Below are positions 13,198 through 24,377 of a stretch of DNA of 64,000 nt, piece after piece. The stretch covers positions 74,367,501 to 74,431,500 of the forward strand of contig CM027378.1 in assembly GCA_015680905.1 (NCBI GenBank), read 5' to 3'. How positions within the stretch are numbered: the first letter of the stretch is position 1; every line of letters starts with the position of its first letter. Both the position numbers and the translations under genes were made by a program. The notes below the pieces were generated by a model. That model searched no databases. It was not told the origin of the DNA and worked only from the letters and a program-made list of their open reading frames with translations. The DNA is from Coptis chinensis (Eukaryota > Streptophyta > Magnoliopsida > Ranunculales > Ranunculaceae).

Positions 13198-14291
13198 TCA
13201 ACTCATTAGATCCTTAAACCACTCGCTACTAGTAGTGGAATGCGCTCGAGAAGGAGATGGCTCTTGGGCTTCTGATGGGCCAGAGCCATCCGTCTTGCGG
13301 CGATGACGCTCGTGCCTCACAGACTGCTCCTCCGAAGAAGAACCCCCCTGGGGTAGGAAGCGTGCAAGCATGTCGTCTCGGAACTGGCGCTGAGCTTCCA
13401 TCTCAGCCCTCGTCTGTTCCCACCACTCATCCTCGCGCCGGGCACGAGTCTCAAAGTTATGATGCATGGTAGCATGTCAAGTTCGGAGGTCTTCACAAAT
13501 AGTATTGAGAGAACGCATGCCACGGTGAATCACAGCCATGCGTTCTGCATCAGACCTACACCTCTCCAAGGCATCGGCATCAAAACATGTCGTGTCATCC
13601 TCATCCTCCAAGTCAGTCTCCTTGACTACCCTCTCTTCAGGCAACCTCCAAACTCTCTGGATACACTCCGTATAAATAAGATGATTTCGGTGCTCCTTCA
13701 GGCAAATCCTATCAGACCTCGGAGTCGCTCTCAAGGTCATCATGATCTTCGTTAGCAAAACAGGGAGAGGTGCAATACTCTTTCCAACTCCCCTAATCAT
13801 GTTACGCAAAAACTCGAAAATACAGAACTTATACTTCTGCTCCTAGAGTATCCATAGAACATGAAGGCAGTTCAGACCGATATCGCCGACTTTCTCATTC
13901 CCTATGACATTCCTACCAATCCTTTGAGTTACTGACCATTTGGTTGGTTACGAGACGGCCGGCGAGCAGATCGCGAGCTTCGCATTGTAGTTCCCTTCCG
14001 CATCGGTCATCAGCGTTCATCAAAGGTTCTACAGCCGATGGCTGGGAATCCTATAATGTGGCATCGAGATGGTGTCTAGGCGGAATGCCTAAAATCTCAG
14101 CCAATAACCCAATAGTAACCTCTCTCCTCCTCCCAGCCACCTTAACAAAAATTCGATTCCCATTCAACTCCCTCGTCCTATAAAACTCTCAGACCACTCC
14201 AGTCTCTCCTAACCATCTCGTCACCATAAAACGGCGTGAAGTGGTCGGCAGTAAAAGCGTGCTCCGGCAATATCCGATGTCTTTGAGCCAT
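13198..14291 (-). pseudogene. Athila post-pol ORF 1 (relic)
   Basis: Starts at an ATG giving MAQRHRILPEHAFTADHF. Later blocks include REGNYNA, VTQRIGRNVIGN and CLHVLWIL, which parallel EGEYN/VTQWLGLNVIGT/LLWILQ of relic a (1-822). The C-terminal part, ending near 13198, is charged and probably coiled (DEWWEQTRAEMEAQRQFRDD). Same family as ORF 2 and relics a-c. Broken in several places, function unknown. Confidence 0.6.
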
Positions 14292-15382
14292 TGGAGTTTT
14301 TATAAGATTTGTGGGTTTGAATAAGGTAGGGAGACTTGTTTTGAAACACCCTAACTAAAAATAATGGCAGGAGGCACGGTGGTGGTGGTGGCAGTTCGAA
14401 ATTCTTGAATTTTCTGTGGGTTTTGGTTGTTTAAATTGGTGGAGGTGGTGGTGGGTGTAGTTAGGAGAAGATTTGGGGTAGGTTTTAACTTTGGGCGTGG
14501 GTGTATTTAGGTTTCTTTTTTTGTTTTTTTTATTTAGGTTAGATTTTTAAGCTTTGTTGTTTGCTAATGGCGGTTTGGAGAATGAAATGCGATTGTTGGT
14601 GGAAGAAGGAGACGCACGTACGCTGCACGTGCGCGCGAGGTTGGGCCCAAGCCCACTTGATTTTCCATTTTTTTTTTTGATATTTCGCGCAACTTCAAAC
14701 TTAAATTGCCGCTTCGTTACAGGGCCGATTTTTGCAAATGAGGTATGGAAATGATCAGTAGAGAATTTCCAATCCAATGATCCATAAAATGCTCTAGTCC
14801 GACCGATGGTGACATATAAGAAGATGGAAAATGCCTCGAAGTGCGTACATGATGTAAGTTATACGAACGAATGAAATCTAATTTCATAGATAATGTCAAC
14901 CCGGATCGGAATACGATTAAACGGCCTAAACAACACATTGAACAGTTGAACAATCCAGGACGGAAACTGGACACCCCACCCCCAAACAAATTTTTGACAA
15001 CAGAGTTTAGAATATTTGTTTTTAAAAGTGGGTCTTTTAAAGTCAGATTCCCGAGACTTCCTAACTTACTATTTTTATGATTTTAACAATTTTTTATTTT
15101 TTTATGAATAAAATTTAATATAAGAAAAACAATAAGGCAATAAATGCATAATTCACACCATAGAAGAACATGACTCAAAAACTGAGAAAACATGCAAGAG
15201 TGGAAAAGGTGAATTATGTTAACTGTGGACTTAGGATCCGGTACTTACAGCCACATACTCCATAGGGAGGGCCCAGTTACCTGAGTGGTGCACTTACCAA
15301 TATATGAAAATGAAAGGAAGTACGCCAATGAAAAAGGTCAGTCCTCTACATCAGGGGACAATAACTCATGAAAATGTTTCAA
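14292..15382 (-). other. Post-integrase spacer of the minus-strand Athila element
   Basis: Non-coding by inspection. It contains a GC-rich palindromic patch (GCACGTACGCTGCACGTGCG, about 14612-14631) and a purine-tract-like segment (CCCCACCCCCAAACAAA on the plus strand, 14974-14990). It is AT-rich elsewhere and shares a segment with the spacer at 7380-7996. Confidence 0.5.
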
Positions 15383-16553
15383 CTATTGGCCATTAACTTG
15401 AACGGTATTGTTATCCTTGGGATTTACCAAGGTGATTGCCCCGTAAGGAGTGACTTCAGTAACCAGAAAAGGACCAGACCAACGGGTTTTTAATTTTCCT
15501 GGAAAAATATGTAGACGGGAATTGTACAGTAAGACCTTTTGACCTACCACAAACTCTTTGCGCAAGATTTGCTTATTATGAACACGTTTCATGTTAGCTT
15601 TATAATCCTTTGCGAGATCATAAGAGTCGCTACGGATTTCTTCAAGCTCATTCAATTGCAACTTGCGCTTAACACCCGCCTCATCAAAATTGAAGTTAAG
15701 GCTTTTTATAGCCCACATAGCACGGTGCTCCAATTCAACGGCCAAATGACAAGGTTTCCTAAATACAAGTCTAAAGGGAGACATACCTATATGAGTTTTG
15801 AAAGCAGTCCTATACGCCCATACGACATCAGATAGACGCTTCGACCAGTCTTTCCTATCAAGATTTACAGTTGTTTCTAAGATCTTTTTGATTTCCCTAT
15901 TAGAAACTTCTACTTGTCCGCTAGTTTGTGGATGATACGGAGTTGCTACCTTATGTGTAACTCCATACTTCTTTACTAGTGATGCAACAACTCTGTTGCA
16001 AAAATGTGTTCCTCCATCACTAATGATAGCCTTGGGAATGCCAAATCGACAAAAAATATACTCATTTATGAAAAACACAACTGTCTTATGGTCATTGCTA
16101 CGGCAAGCCATGGCCTCTATCCATTTAGACACGTAGTCCACAACAACTAGAATATAAATGAAACTGTGGAAAACAGGAAAGGGACCCATGAAATCAATGC
16201 CGCATACATCAAAAATTTCTACCACCATGATTGGATTCAATGGCATCATATTACGCTTCGTGATTCGTCCAAGTTGTTGGCAACAAATGCACGCCTTGCA
16301 ATGCACTTGGGCATCTTTAAAGAGAGTAGGCCAATAAAACCCACATTGTAGAATTTTAGCAGCTATTTTCATACCACTGAAATGGCCACCACACTCTTTT
16401 TCATGGTAGAATGAGAGTACCTCATTATATTCCCACTGGGTAATACAATGACGAATAATTTGATCCGCACAATACTTAAAAAGGTAGGGCTCATCCCAGA
16501 AGTATAGCTTAACTCTGGCCAAAAACTTCTTACGTTCATTTCTTGACCAGTCA
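15383..16553 (-). pseudogene. Athila integrase region (relic)
   Basis: Integrase of a Ty3/gypsy pol. The zinc-binding HHCC region is visible ([15 protein letters not shown] ... CKACICCQQ), followed by the catalytic core ([48 protein letters not shown]) and a C-terminal part ending [15 protein letters not shown]. The family protein inserts the cDNA copy into host DNA. The solo LTR at 16554-19555 sits within the same pol region. Fossil. Confidence 0.9.
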
Positions 16554-16780
16554 TATAACACCCCGACTTTTATTTGCTTTTCCTATAATAATATTAATAT
16601 TAATAATAATAATAATAATGTAAATAGACAAAACAGAAATAGGATATCCAGTAGTTCGGATAAAAGCCCGTAAGTAAGTAGATAGGTTTAAAACCCTTGT
16701 TTTACGGGGAGATTTTAAAAACTAGAAAATAGGGGTTTCTCACGTAGAGTTTTTAGGGAAAAACAAAACGGGAGTTTTAG

Positions 16781-16817
<37 letters not shown>

Positions 16818-19555
16818 TCTTGACTTGAGAAAAAAAAAAAAAAGGGGGTTTCAACAAGAAAGATCGTCGGGCCAGCGACGATGAGGCGTTGGGCTTTCGG
16901 GGTTTCGCTCTCGGAGAGCTGTTCGGTTTATAACAGTGAGTAGATACTTTATGTTTTTTTTATATAAATTTCTCGTTATTTGTTAGATACAAAAAATAAA
17001 TGGGCTGTGTTCATACTGTGTTTTGATCTGATTTTGTTTTTTCTGCCGTTATTCTATCTTTCTCTCCTCTTGTTTAGCTATGGAATTTGGTTATATGTTA
17101 GCATAGGGAATTGGTTAATAACTGAACTCTAAATTGAATCTGCCGGAACTCGGAACATAGCATCAATGGCGGCTTAAGTTAAATCAAGAAATCGTTATGA
17201 TTATATGTTTTTTTTGTGAGCTGCACTATTGTGGTTGTGAGGGGAACTGTTAGGATGTGTTGGTGATAGATGGGTGTTGGCGTCGCGAGGTGGGCTGCTG
17301 AAGCTCCGGAGGAGCTTCAATGGCGACCAAACACCAAAATCCAATCGTCCTGCGTTAGGTTTTGTTTGGATTAGTGTTTGTTGTTGTTTAACTATTGTCG
17401 GGTTTGATTGTTTTGTTGTGAGGTTTTGTTAATGGTGGAGTGGGTGCTGGAGAGGGGACGATTGGAGCTGTATAGAGCACTAATGGCGTCGATTCGAATT
17501 TTACAAGATTATAATAGAATCATGATTTGATGGTATAGGTGGGTCGGTGGGGGTTTTGTGGGGATGAAAACCATTTGGGTTCCTTTGTTTAGAGGTGGCC
17601 GGTGGTGGCTGTTGTGGTGGTCAGTGGTGGCTGGAAGTTGGATGAGGAAGGAAATGAACAGTGAATCACGATTTGGGCTTGGGCCAAATCGTGATGGGCT
17701 TATATGTTTTGTTTGGGTTTTATTTTTTTTGGCTTAAGTTAGACTATGGGCTTTAGGCTTTGGGCTTTGGGTTAGAAGAGTGGACTCGACTTTATTTATT
17801 GACGAGTGGACTTTGACTTTGACTTTGACCAGGGTTGATTTTGACCAGTTGACCCAAAATTTGACTTTTACCTAAAATTATGATTCGGTCTAATAGGATA
17901 AGTCTAGGACTATTAGCGTGTTTGACTTAGGCTAGGACCTTTCTAAATATACTTGTATGCGTGTATTTCTTGCTTTGTGATTTTTAGGTCTTTTACGATA
18001 CACAACGTTATGACACTTATACATCCATGAAATTAATAACGCGTAAACCAAAAAAATACTTGAATCAAGATATTCCTTCGTTCTCTGAAATAATATATAC
18101 AATAAATTTCAATAATGCGTAAACAAAACTTACCGCACCCTTTTAGAACTCTCCACGCCTCAAGTTTTGGAATTGAGTTATGACTGATGATGTCATATGT
18201 TAGGTGGGCATTTATTGAATGTGCCATAAATGGCCCGTTAGTGTTATATAAGGGTATTCATTGAATGTGCCACGAATGACCCGGGTATTCATTGAATGTG
18301 CCATGAATGACCAGATGGTTTGGACTGCCCTAAAGAGGAACTAAGGTATTCGCCTTGCGGGTTAGTTGTATTCCTTGAGTGTACGGGAATGTAGGATTGG
18401 GTATTCCTTGAATGTGGCAGGAATGACCCAGGGCATTCATTGAATGTGCCATGAATGGCCCGTTAGTGATATGATAGGTATTCCTTGAATGTGGCGGGAA
18501 TGACCTAAGGTATTCATTGAATGTGCCATGAATGACCTGAGTTTTGTGCCCAAAGAGGTTGTAAAATATGTGTATGAAAGCCCAGAGATGGCTATGATAT
18601 TGTGGTATTCGGTGGGAGAGAGGCACACAGGAATGTGTGATTTGGCAAATGTGTGGAGTGCAAATCGTGGAGTAGGTACTAAAGGGTGGGTGTATAAGAA
18701 AAGTAATTGATTAAGTGATAAGAGAAATTGATTTGATTATGCGAGTGTGTTTGGGCTTACTTTTGAATACATAGAGGATATCTACATATGTTATATACAA
18801 GTTCTAACTTTCTTTTGCGGGGAGGGTAGGACTTAATAATATTTTGTCTTGAGGGACGCCCTACCCTTATCAAAGAACGGATATCGGTAAGTTGTACTTC
18901 AATTATTTAGATATTAAAAGCGAGTTATTGAATGAGTTAATAAAATGGAAGTTTTGCTTGGGAAGAAACTATGCCGGTTGAGATGACGGAACTACCTGTC
19001 TTCCAAGCTGAGAATGATTAGGTTATGATAGATTTAAAGTGTTAGTTGGATAAGTAAAGTTTGGAAATGTTTATATGTGGTTAGTCTACTCATACCAGCA
19101 AATTCCATTTTGTTGACCCATGTTTGCTTTGTTTTGGCAACGTGGGTGTGTTCTTGGGAACATAGGTGGAAGGCAGTGGAACCGCGGCGTGTGATTGGGA
19201 TTCGTGCCTGGAGCAGTCCGTTAGTTTTCTTTTAGGTCGGATTCCTATTGGAAGGATGTAATAACGTAGTTTACCTTTTTCATGGCATGAGAACATGGTA
19301 GTGATGAATTTTATTCTGAGAGTTTGTTTGATGTTTTATTTGGAAGGATGTTATCTTAATAAAGCAATGGCGGATAATTATTGGGATTATTGTAATTTAA
19401 GTTGATTCTTTTATGACATGGCTGTTAGGGTTTTGTATGTGTAGTATCCCCTGTCATAGTCTGGGTTTTTAAACAAGTGAACTTAGTGATGTTTGAGATT
19501 TTTTTTATATTTCAAATATTCACTTTGTTATTGTTTAGAAATTCGGGCTGTGACA
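16554..19555 (+). mobile_element. Nested ~3.0-kb solo LTR (copy 1)
   Basis: Interrupts the Athila pol region. It runs from ..TAACACCCCGAC to ..GGGCTGTGACA and is flanked by direct repeats AGTCA (16549-16553 and 19556-19560). Ends of the TG...CA kind and a 5-bp duplication indicate an LTR retroelement. There is no coding region, primer site or second terminal repeat, so it reads as a solo LTR. It shares end sequences and internal segments (ACTCATACCAGCA.., GGAACTACCTG..) with 26768-29849. A long poly-A run is at 16778-16813. The family is probably Ty3/gypsy; the lineage is not identified. Confidence 0.8.
18190..18545 (+). repeat. Degenerate hairpin-like repeats inside solo LTR copy 1
   Basis: About eight imperfect copies of a ~30-bp unit of the form GGTATTCATTGAATGTGCCA followed by TGAATGACC. 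Each has short inverted arms (CATTCAT / ATGAATG). Units are spaced 29-60 bp apart and vary in parallel on both arms (ATTCCT with AGGAAT), which suggests that pairing is kept. Confidence 0.7.
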
Positions 19556-19692
19556 AGTCATAAGGAATAACATTAGACGCTAAATAATTCACGATGTCAG
19601 CATTCCATGGTGCATAAAATATAGCATACAGATGCTCCTCCGGAAAAGAGTCCGGTATGGAGTTAGAATCGCTATCCTCGTCGTTTGTAAGT

Positions 19693-21075
19693 TTAGATAA
19701 GTGGTCGGCAACTACATTTCAAGCTCTGCTTAGCATCCTTCTTTGCGAGAAGGTACCTAAGGGCTGCATGGTCCATGTAAACTAGAGTCTTAGAACCAAC
19801 CAAATAAGGACGAAACTTATCTAAAGCATAAACGACAGCTAAAAATTCTTTTTCAGTAGTTGTATAATTCCTTTGAGCATCGTTTAGAGTTTTACTAGCA
19901 TAATAAATAACGGTGGATTTATTATCTAGTTTCTGTCCCAAGACAGCACCAACTGCATAATCGCTAGCATCACACATAAGTTCGAAAGGTTTGGACCAAT
20001 CGGGAGGCTGTATAATGGGTGCGGAAGTTAAGGTGGCTTTCAAAGTTTCAAAAGCCTGTTTACAGTTAAAATTAAAATCAAAGATGGCCTCCTTTAAAAG
20101 CAGATTAGTTAAGGGTCTAGCTATTTTCGAAAAATCTTTGATAAAACGCCTATAGAAATCTGCATGGCCTAGAAAGGCTCTAATATCACGGACAGTCCGT
20201 GGTATAGGTAGAGTCGCTATTTTATCTAGTTTGGCCTTATCTACTTCGATGCCATCACTAGATACGATGTGACCTAGTACTATGCCTTTTTTTACCATGA
20301 AGTGACATTTTTCCCAATTTAAAACGAGACTCTTCTCTTCATATCGTGTTAAAACTTTAGACATGTTAGTCAGGAATTCAGTGAAAGAGTCTCCATAGAT
20401 AGAAAAATCATCCATGAACACTTCCATGAAACGCTCTACCATGTTACTAAATATATGAAGCATACACCGCTAGAAGGTACCAGGAGCATTACAAAGGCCA
20501 AAAGGACATGTGAAGGTAGTCTTTTCTTAGTCATCAATATCAATAATAATTTGGAAATAGCCAGAGTACCCATCCAAAAAACAATAAAAAGCATGACCAG
20601 CTAAACGTTCAAGCATCTGATCTATAAAGGGTAAAGGAAAATGATCCTTTCGTGTCATGGAATTTAAACGTCTGTAATCAATATAGATCCTCCATTTCAT
20701 AGGACCATACATGGCAACATATTCACCCTTGGCGTTATGTACCATGGTAATCCCTGATTTCTTTGGAACTACATGAATGGGACTTACCCATTCGCTATCA
20801 GAGAATGGGTATATGATACCCGCATCGAGTAACCGTAAAACCTCTTCCCTGACCACTTCTTTCATGGCAGGGTTTAAACGAAGTTGAGCTTCATAGGAAG
20901 TCTTTGCGTTATCCTCTAAATGGATACGATGAGTGCACACATTACGGTCAATTCCCTTAATGTCAGCTAGGGACCAACCAATCGCAGAACGATGTTCCCT
21001 AATCACCCTGATCAACCTTGTCTCTTCCTCCTTAGATAACAGAGAAGATATAATTACCGGATGACTACCATCCAA
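19693..21075 (-). pseudogene. Athila reverse transcriptase / RNase H region (relic)
   Basis: The RT part shows EVLRLLDAGIIYPFSDSEWV, VHVVPKKSG-like, KWRIYIDYRRLN, HFPLPFIDQMLERLAG, FLDGYSGYFQI and the active-site block FMDDFSIYG. The connection and RNase H part shows FLGHADFYRRFIKDFS, MCDASDYAVGAVLGQ, YASKTLNDAQRNYTTTEKE and LAVVYALDKFRPYLVG. It would copy element RNA into DNA. Broken in a few places. Followed downstream by the solo LTR and integrase. Confidence 0.92.
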
Positions 21076-21081
21076 ATCAAG

Positions 21082-21760
21082 TTAAATATATTTTAACTCA
21101 GGAGGAAAAGGTTTAAGCACTGGGATGGGAGGAATATCGATAAATACTTCTGGAGGGTCCTCATCTTGAGTAATGAATACTTGCTTAGGCAGCAGGTCTT
21201 CAAACTCTGTATATGGAGCAACCGAAGGGTCCACGATTTGTGTAGACTCGAAGATGGTGTTGACTTCCTCTATGTAGGAGTCATCGACAAAATCTGAACT
21301 TCCAAAAGAAAGGAATTTATGCATATGGTTTTCTGGGAACGTGTTATTAAAGTAATCTTGAGCTAAGCTCTCTATCATGCTAACCTCTCCATCTATAGAC
21401 GAATCTGGTAACTGTTTCATCAGTTTAAAAACATTTACCTCAACCGAAAGATGGCCAAAAGACAAGGACATCGACCCATCACGGCAGTTTATAAGCGCGT
21501 TGGCAGTCGCCAAGAAGGGACGCCCTAAAATGATCGGAACAGAGTCATTAGCGACTTCTATATCGAGGATAACAAAATCAGCAAGATAGTAGAAATCCTG
21601 GACCTTAACAAGCACATTTTCAACCACACCCTTAAGGTACTTAATTGATCGATCCGCTAATTGCAACGTCATTTTAGTAGGTTGCATCTCTTGTAGACCT
21701 ATTTGTTTGTATAGATAATACGGGAATAAGTTAACACTCGCCCCCAGGTCTAGTAAAGTG
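21082..21760 (-). pseudogene. Athila protease region (relic)
   Basis: Aspartic-protease-type fold segment with LGASVNLFPYYLYKQIGL, MTLQLADRSIKYLKG, VLVKVQDFYYLADFVILD and PIILGRPFLATANALI. A long acidic linker towards RT follows. It lies between gag and RT as in other Ty3/gypsy elements and matches the relic at about 6180-7000 on the plus strand. Confidence 0.85.
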
Positions 21761-21858
21761 GTCGTCGTGTGGGAATCTCATAAGGTGCATTGTACAGTAG
21801 GACGACCAGGGTTCTTGTACTTAACGATTTCATTGTGTTCCCTTAAAGTTGGAAATTG

Positions 21859-23865
21859 TTAAGTTAAAAAGGCATCTTTAGGAATATTTGTCTTACGCCT
21901 TTTAGTGCACAACTTTTTGAGAAACTTAGCATGGTGAGATAAGTTTTTAATTGCGTCCAGAAAAGGTAAGTTTATCGTTAGATTTTTAAAAACTTTTCTA
22001 ATCTCGTCGAAGTTTGTATCCCTATTTAACATAGCTAATTTCTGGGGAAACGGTGGTTTCAATCTATATTTAGCGTATGGATCAACTGGATGCCTAACCT
22101 TTTCTTTATGTTTCTTAGGTTGTGGTTTAACTGGTACCTCTACAGGGGTAGGCTCTTCAGTTTCTATTACGGTATCTAGTACAATCTCCGGTGTAGGGAC
22201 AACTGGTGGGGTAACTATAGGCATAGTTACTTTGTTATCAACCACTCTCCCATAACAGAGAGTGGAGATGGCATTTAGCTCACCTATATTTTTATTTTCC
22301 GTACTAGTATTACCATTTACCTCAAAGGCTGTGTTTGTTGTTTTTGGATTAGCTATTGCTTGTCCTGGAAACACCCCTTTGGGTTGCACTTTCTCTTGAG
22401 CTAACTACTGTAAGGAAAGTTGGATGGCTTGTAAAATCTATTGTTGAGATTGCATAAAGGTATCAGAACGATCCGGTTGTGGAAGAGTGTTAGCTATAGG
22501 TTGTGTGATAGGAACTATGGCACGTTGATTATTAATGGGTGGATTTTGATAGTTATTATTTACCGGAACGATACCTCTATTAGCATTATAATTATTATTG
22601 TTATAATTATTATAATTACCCTGACCTTGCGCTTGACCTTGTCGTGGTTGCGCTTGGTTGTTATAATTATTATAATTACCCTGACCTTGTCCTTGTGGAG
22701 CTTGGTTATAATTGTTTATTTGCCTTACATTTTGATTATTAAACCCTGGAGGTGTTACTTGTTGATTATTTCTCCAACTGAAGTTGGGATGTTGTCTCCA
22801 AGGGGCATTAGGAATAGGAAAACTATTAATCGAGCAAACATTATCTTGTTGTGACTGTTGTTGTTCATAGGCGAGAGGACAATAGGAGTCGGGATGCTCT
22901 GGACTCAAACAGAAATTACATGGATTGGAGTTGACATTCATGACGGGGATCGGCGTTTGTTGAATAGAAATAGCCTCTACCTTTTTAATTAGAGATTCGA
23001 TTAAAAATTTTCAGTTCCGGATCGAGTTTCATCTCAAACATACCGGCGGCTTTAACTGTTGTAGAAGAACTAGCGGAACGGGAGATATCATCACTACCCC
23101 CCCCCCCCTAGTTATTATTACGCTTAGTTTGATCTTCTAAAAATTTATAAGCCTCTGAGGCTTCCTTACTTAGGAAACTACCCCCATTCATTATGTCAAG
23201 CACCTCTTTGTGGTGGTGTAACAATCCCTTGAAAAGGCACGACCTAGCGTGTCTTTCGCGAGGTTATGGTGTGGACACTCTATAAGTAGATCGGTGAAAC
23301 GATTCCAAGCCTCTGAAAATGATTCATGAGGATTCTGTCGAAAGAAATGAATCTTGGAAAGTATTTCATCGGTCTTCAGTGGTGGGTAAAAATGTTCCAT
23401 AAATAATTGAACAAGTTTAGCCCACGAGTCCACAGAATTAGGCGCTTGGGCAGTTAACCAAGACGCCACCTTATCGGCTAAAGTGAAGGGAAATACCCTT
23501 AGTTTAATTTGTTCAGCACCAACCGTAGGATGGTGGAATGTAGTAAGGACTTGGTCAATCTTACGCATGTGCTGATAGGGCTTTTCATGATCTAACCTAT
23601 GAAAAATGGGTAACAAATTAAATATATTCGGGAGAATTCGGAAATCCCCCACTGGGTCTGATAGAACGATGCAAGATTTAGGGCTATCGTTCAAGGCTTT
23701 GTAAAAGTCAGAGAGAGGAGACTCTCTTTCTTCAGCCATTGCTTCAGGTGGTGTGTGTGGTATATTAGTTAGAGGTGTAGTCGATGGTATACTAGAAAGG
23801 CGTATTTGTTGCCATTGTCGGTTAATTACGTTAGGCGTTTTTCTTCGGCCAGACCTTAATCTCAT
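21859..23865 (-). pseudogene. Athila gag region (relic)
   Basis: Starts MRLRSGRRKTPNVINRQWQQ. The gag core includes LSDFYKALNDSPKSC, FRILPNIFNLLPIFH, KLRVFPFTLADKVASWL, FMEHFYPPLKTDEILSKI and WNRFTDLLIECPHHNL. A CCHC-like knuckle (CNFCLSPEHPDSYC) is near 22905, followed by Asn/Tyr/Gln/Gly-rich low-complexity stretches (22500-22750). Codes for the structural protein of the particle. Several breaks. Confidence 0.9.
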
Positions 23866-24362
23866 GCAAGGCTAAGACCAATCTTAATGAAACACAACAA
23901 CACTCCAAACAATCCTGATATGCTAGTATGAACCTCTAACAGAAGATGCGAGGTGTGGAAGAAAAGAGTACCTGAAAGCCTCCTTGCTTCACTTATGAAT
24001 AGCATCTTGTTTACACGTGCTCAGTGTATATAACAAGTTAGAACACTGAAAATCTTGAAGAAATGGAAGTTTGAATCAAACCTGTGGAAATTGGGCAGTT
24101 TCAACAGAGGGTGCGGTCGCGCTCAGAATAGGCCTAGGCTGGGTGCAGGTCGCGCTCAGGTCAAGCTAGAGTTTCAGCGTGTGTGGCGGGAAGTCGCTCC
24201 AAGTTGCTTTTTTGCCTGTATGGTAAGCCCCGAGTAATTTTTTCGAGGAAATTTCAGTGCTGAAACAAACAACCACAGTGAGAATCAAACAAGGGTGGGT
24301 GGGTTATGGGACTTTGAAAAACTATCAATTCTAAAGAAAACAATACTAAAGAGTACTAAGAT
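23866..24362 (-). other. gag leader with GC-rich motifs
   Basis: Untranslated leader between primer site and gag. Positions 24105-24165 hold GGGTGCGGTCGCGCTC- and GGTGCAGGTCGCGCTC-type motifs like those at 12295-12615. The portion next to gag (about 23880-24010) has a counterpart ahead of the plus-strand gag relic (about 3920-4052). Confidence 0.6.
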
Positions 24363-24375
24363 GGCAGCGGCGCCA
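24363..24375 (-). other. tRNA-Asp-type primer binding site
   Basis: Minus-strand TGGCGCCGCTGCC, two bases inside the 5' LTR. It matches the 3' end of plant tRNA-Asp as used by the Athila lineage, with one difference from the usual TGGCGCCGTTGCC. This fixes element orientation and LTR edge. Confidence 0.85.
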
Positions 24376-24377
24376 TT

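Noticed and set aside
22441-22854. A plus-strand open frame rich in Ile
   Set aside because: It is the reverse shadow of the Asn/Tyr-rich low-complexity part of the minus-strand gag.
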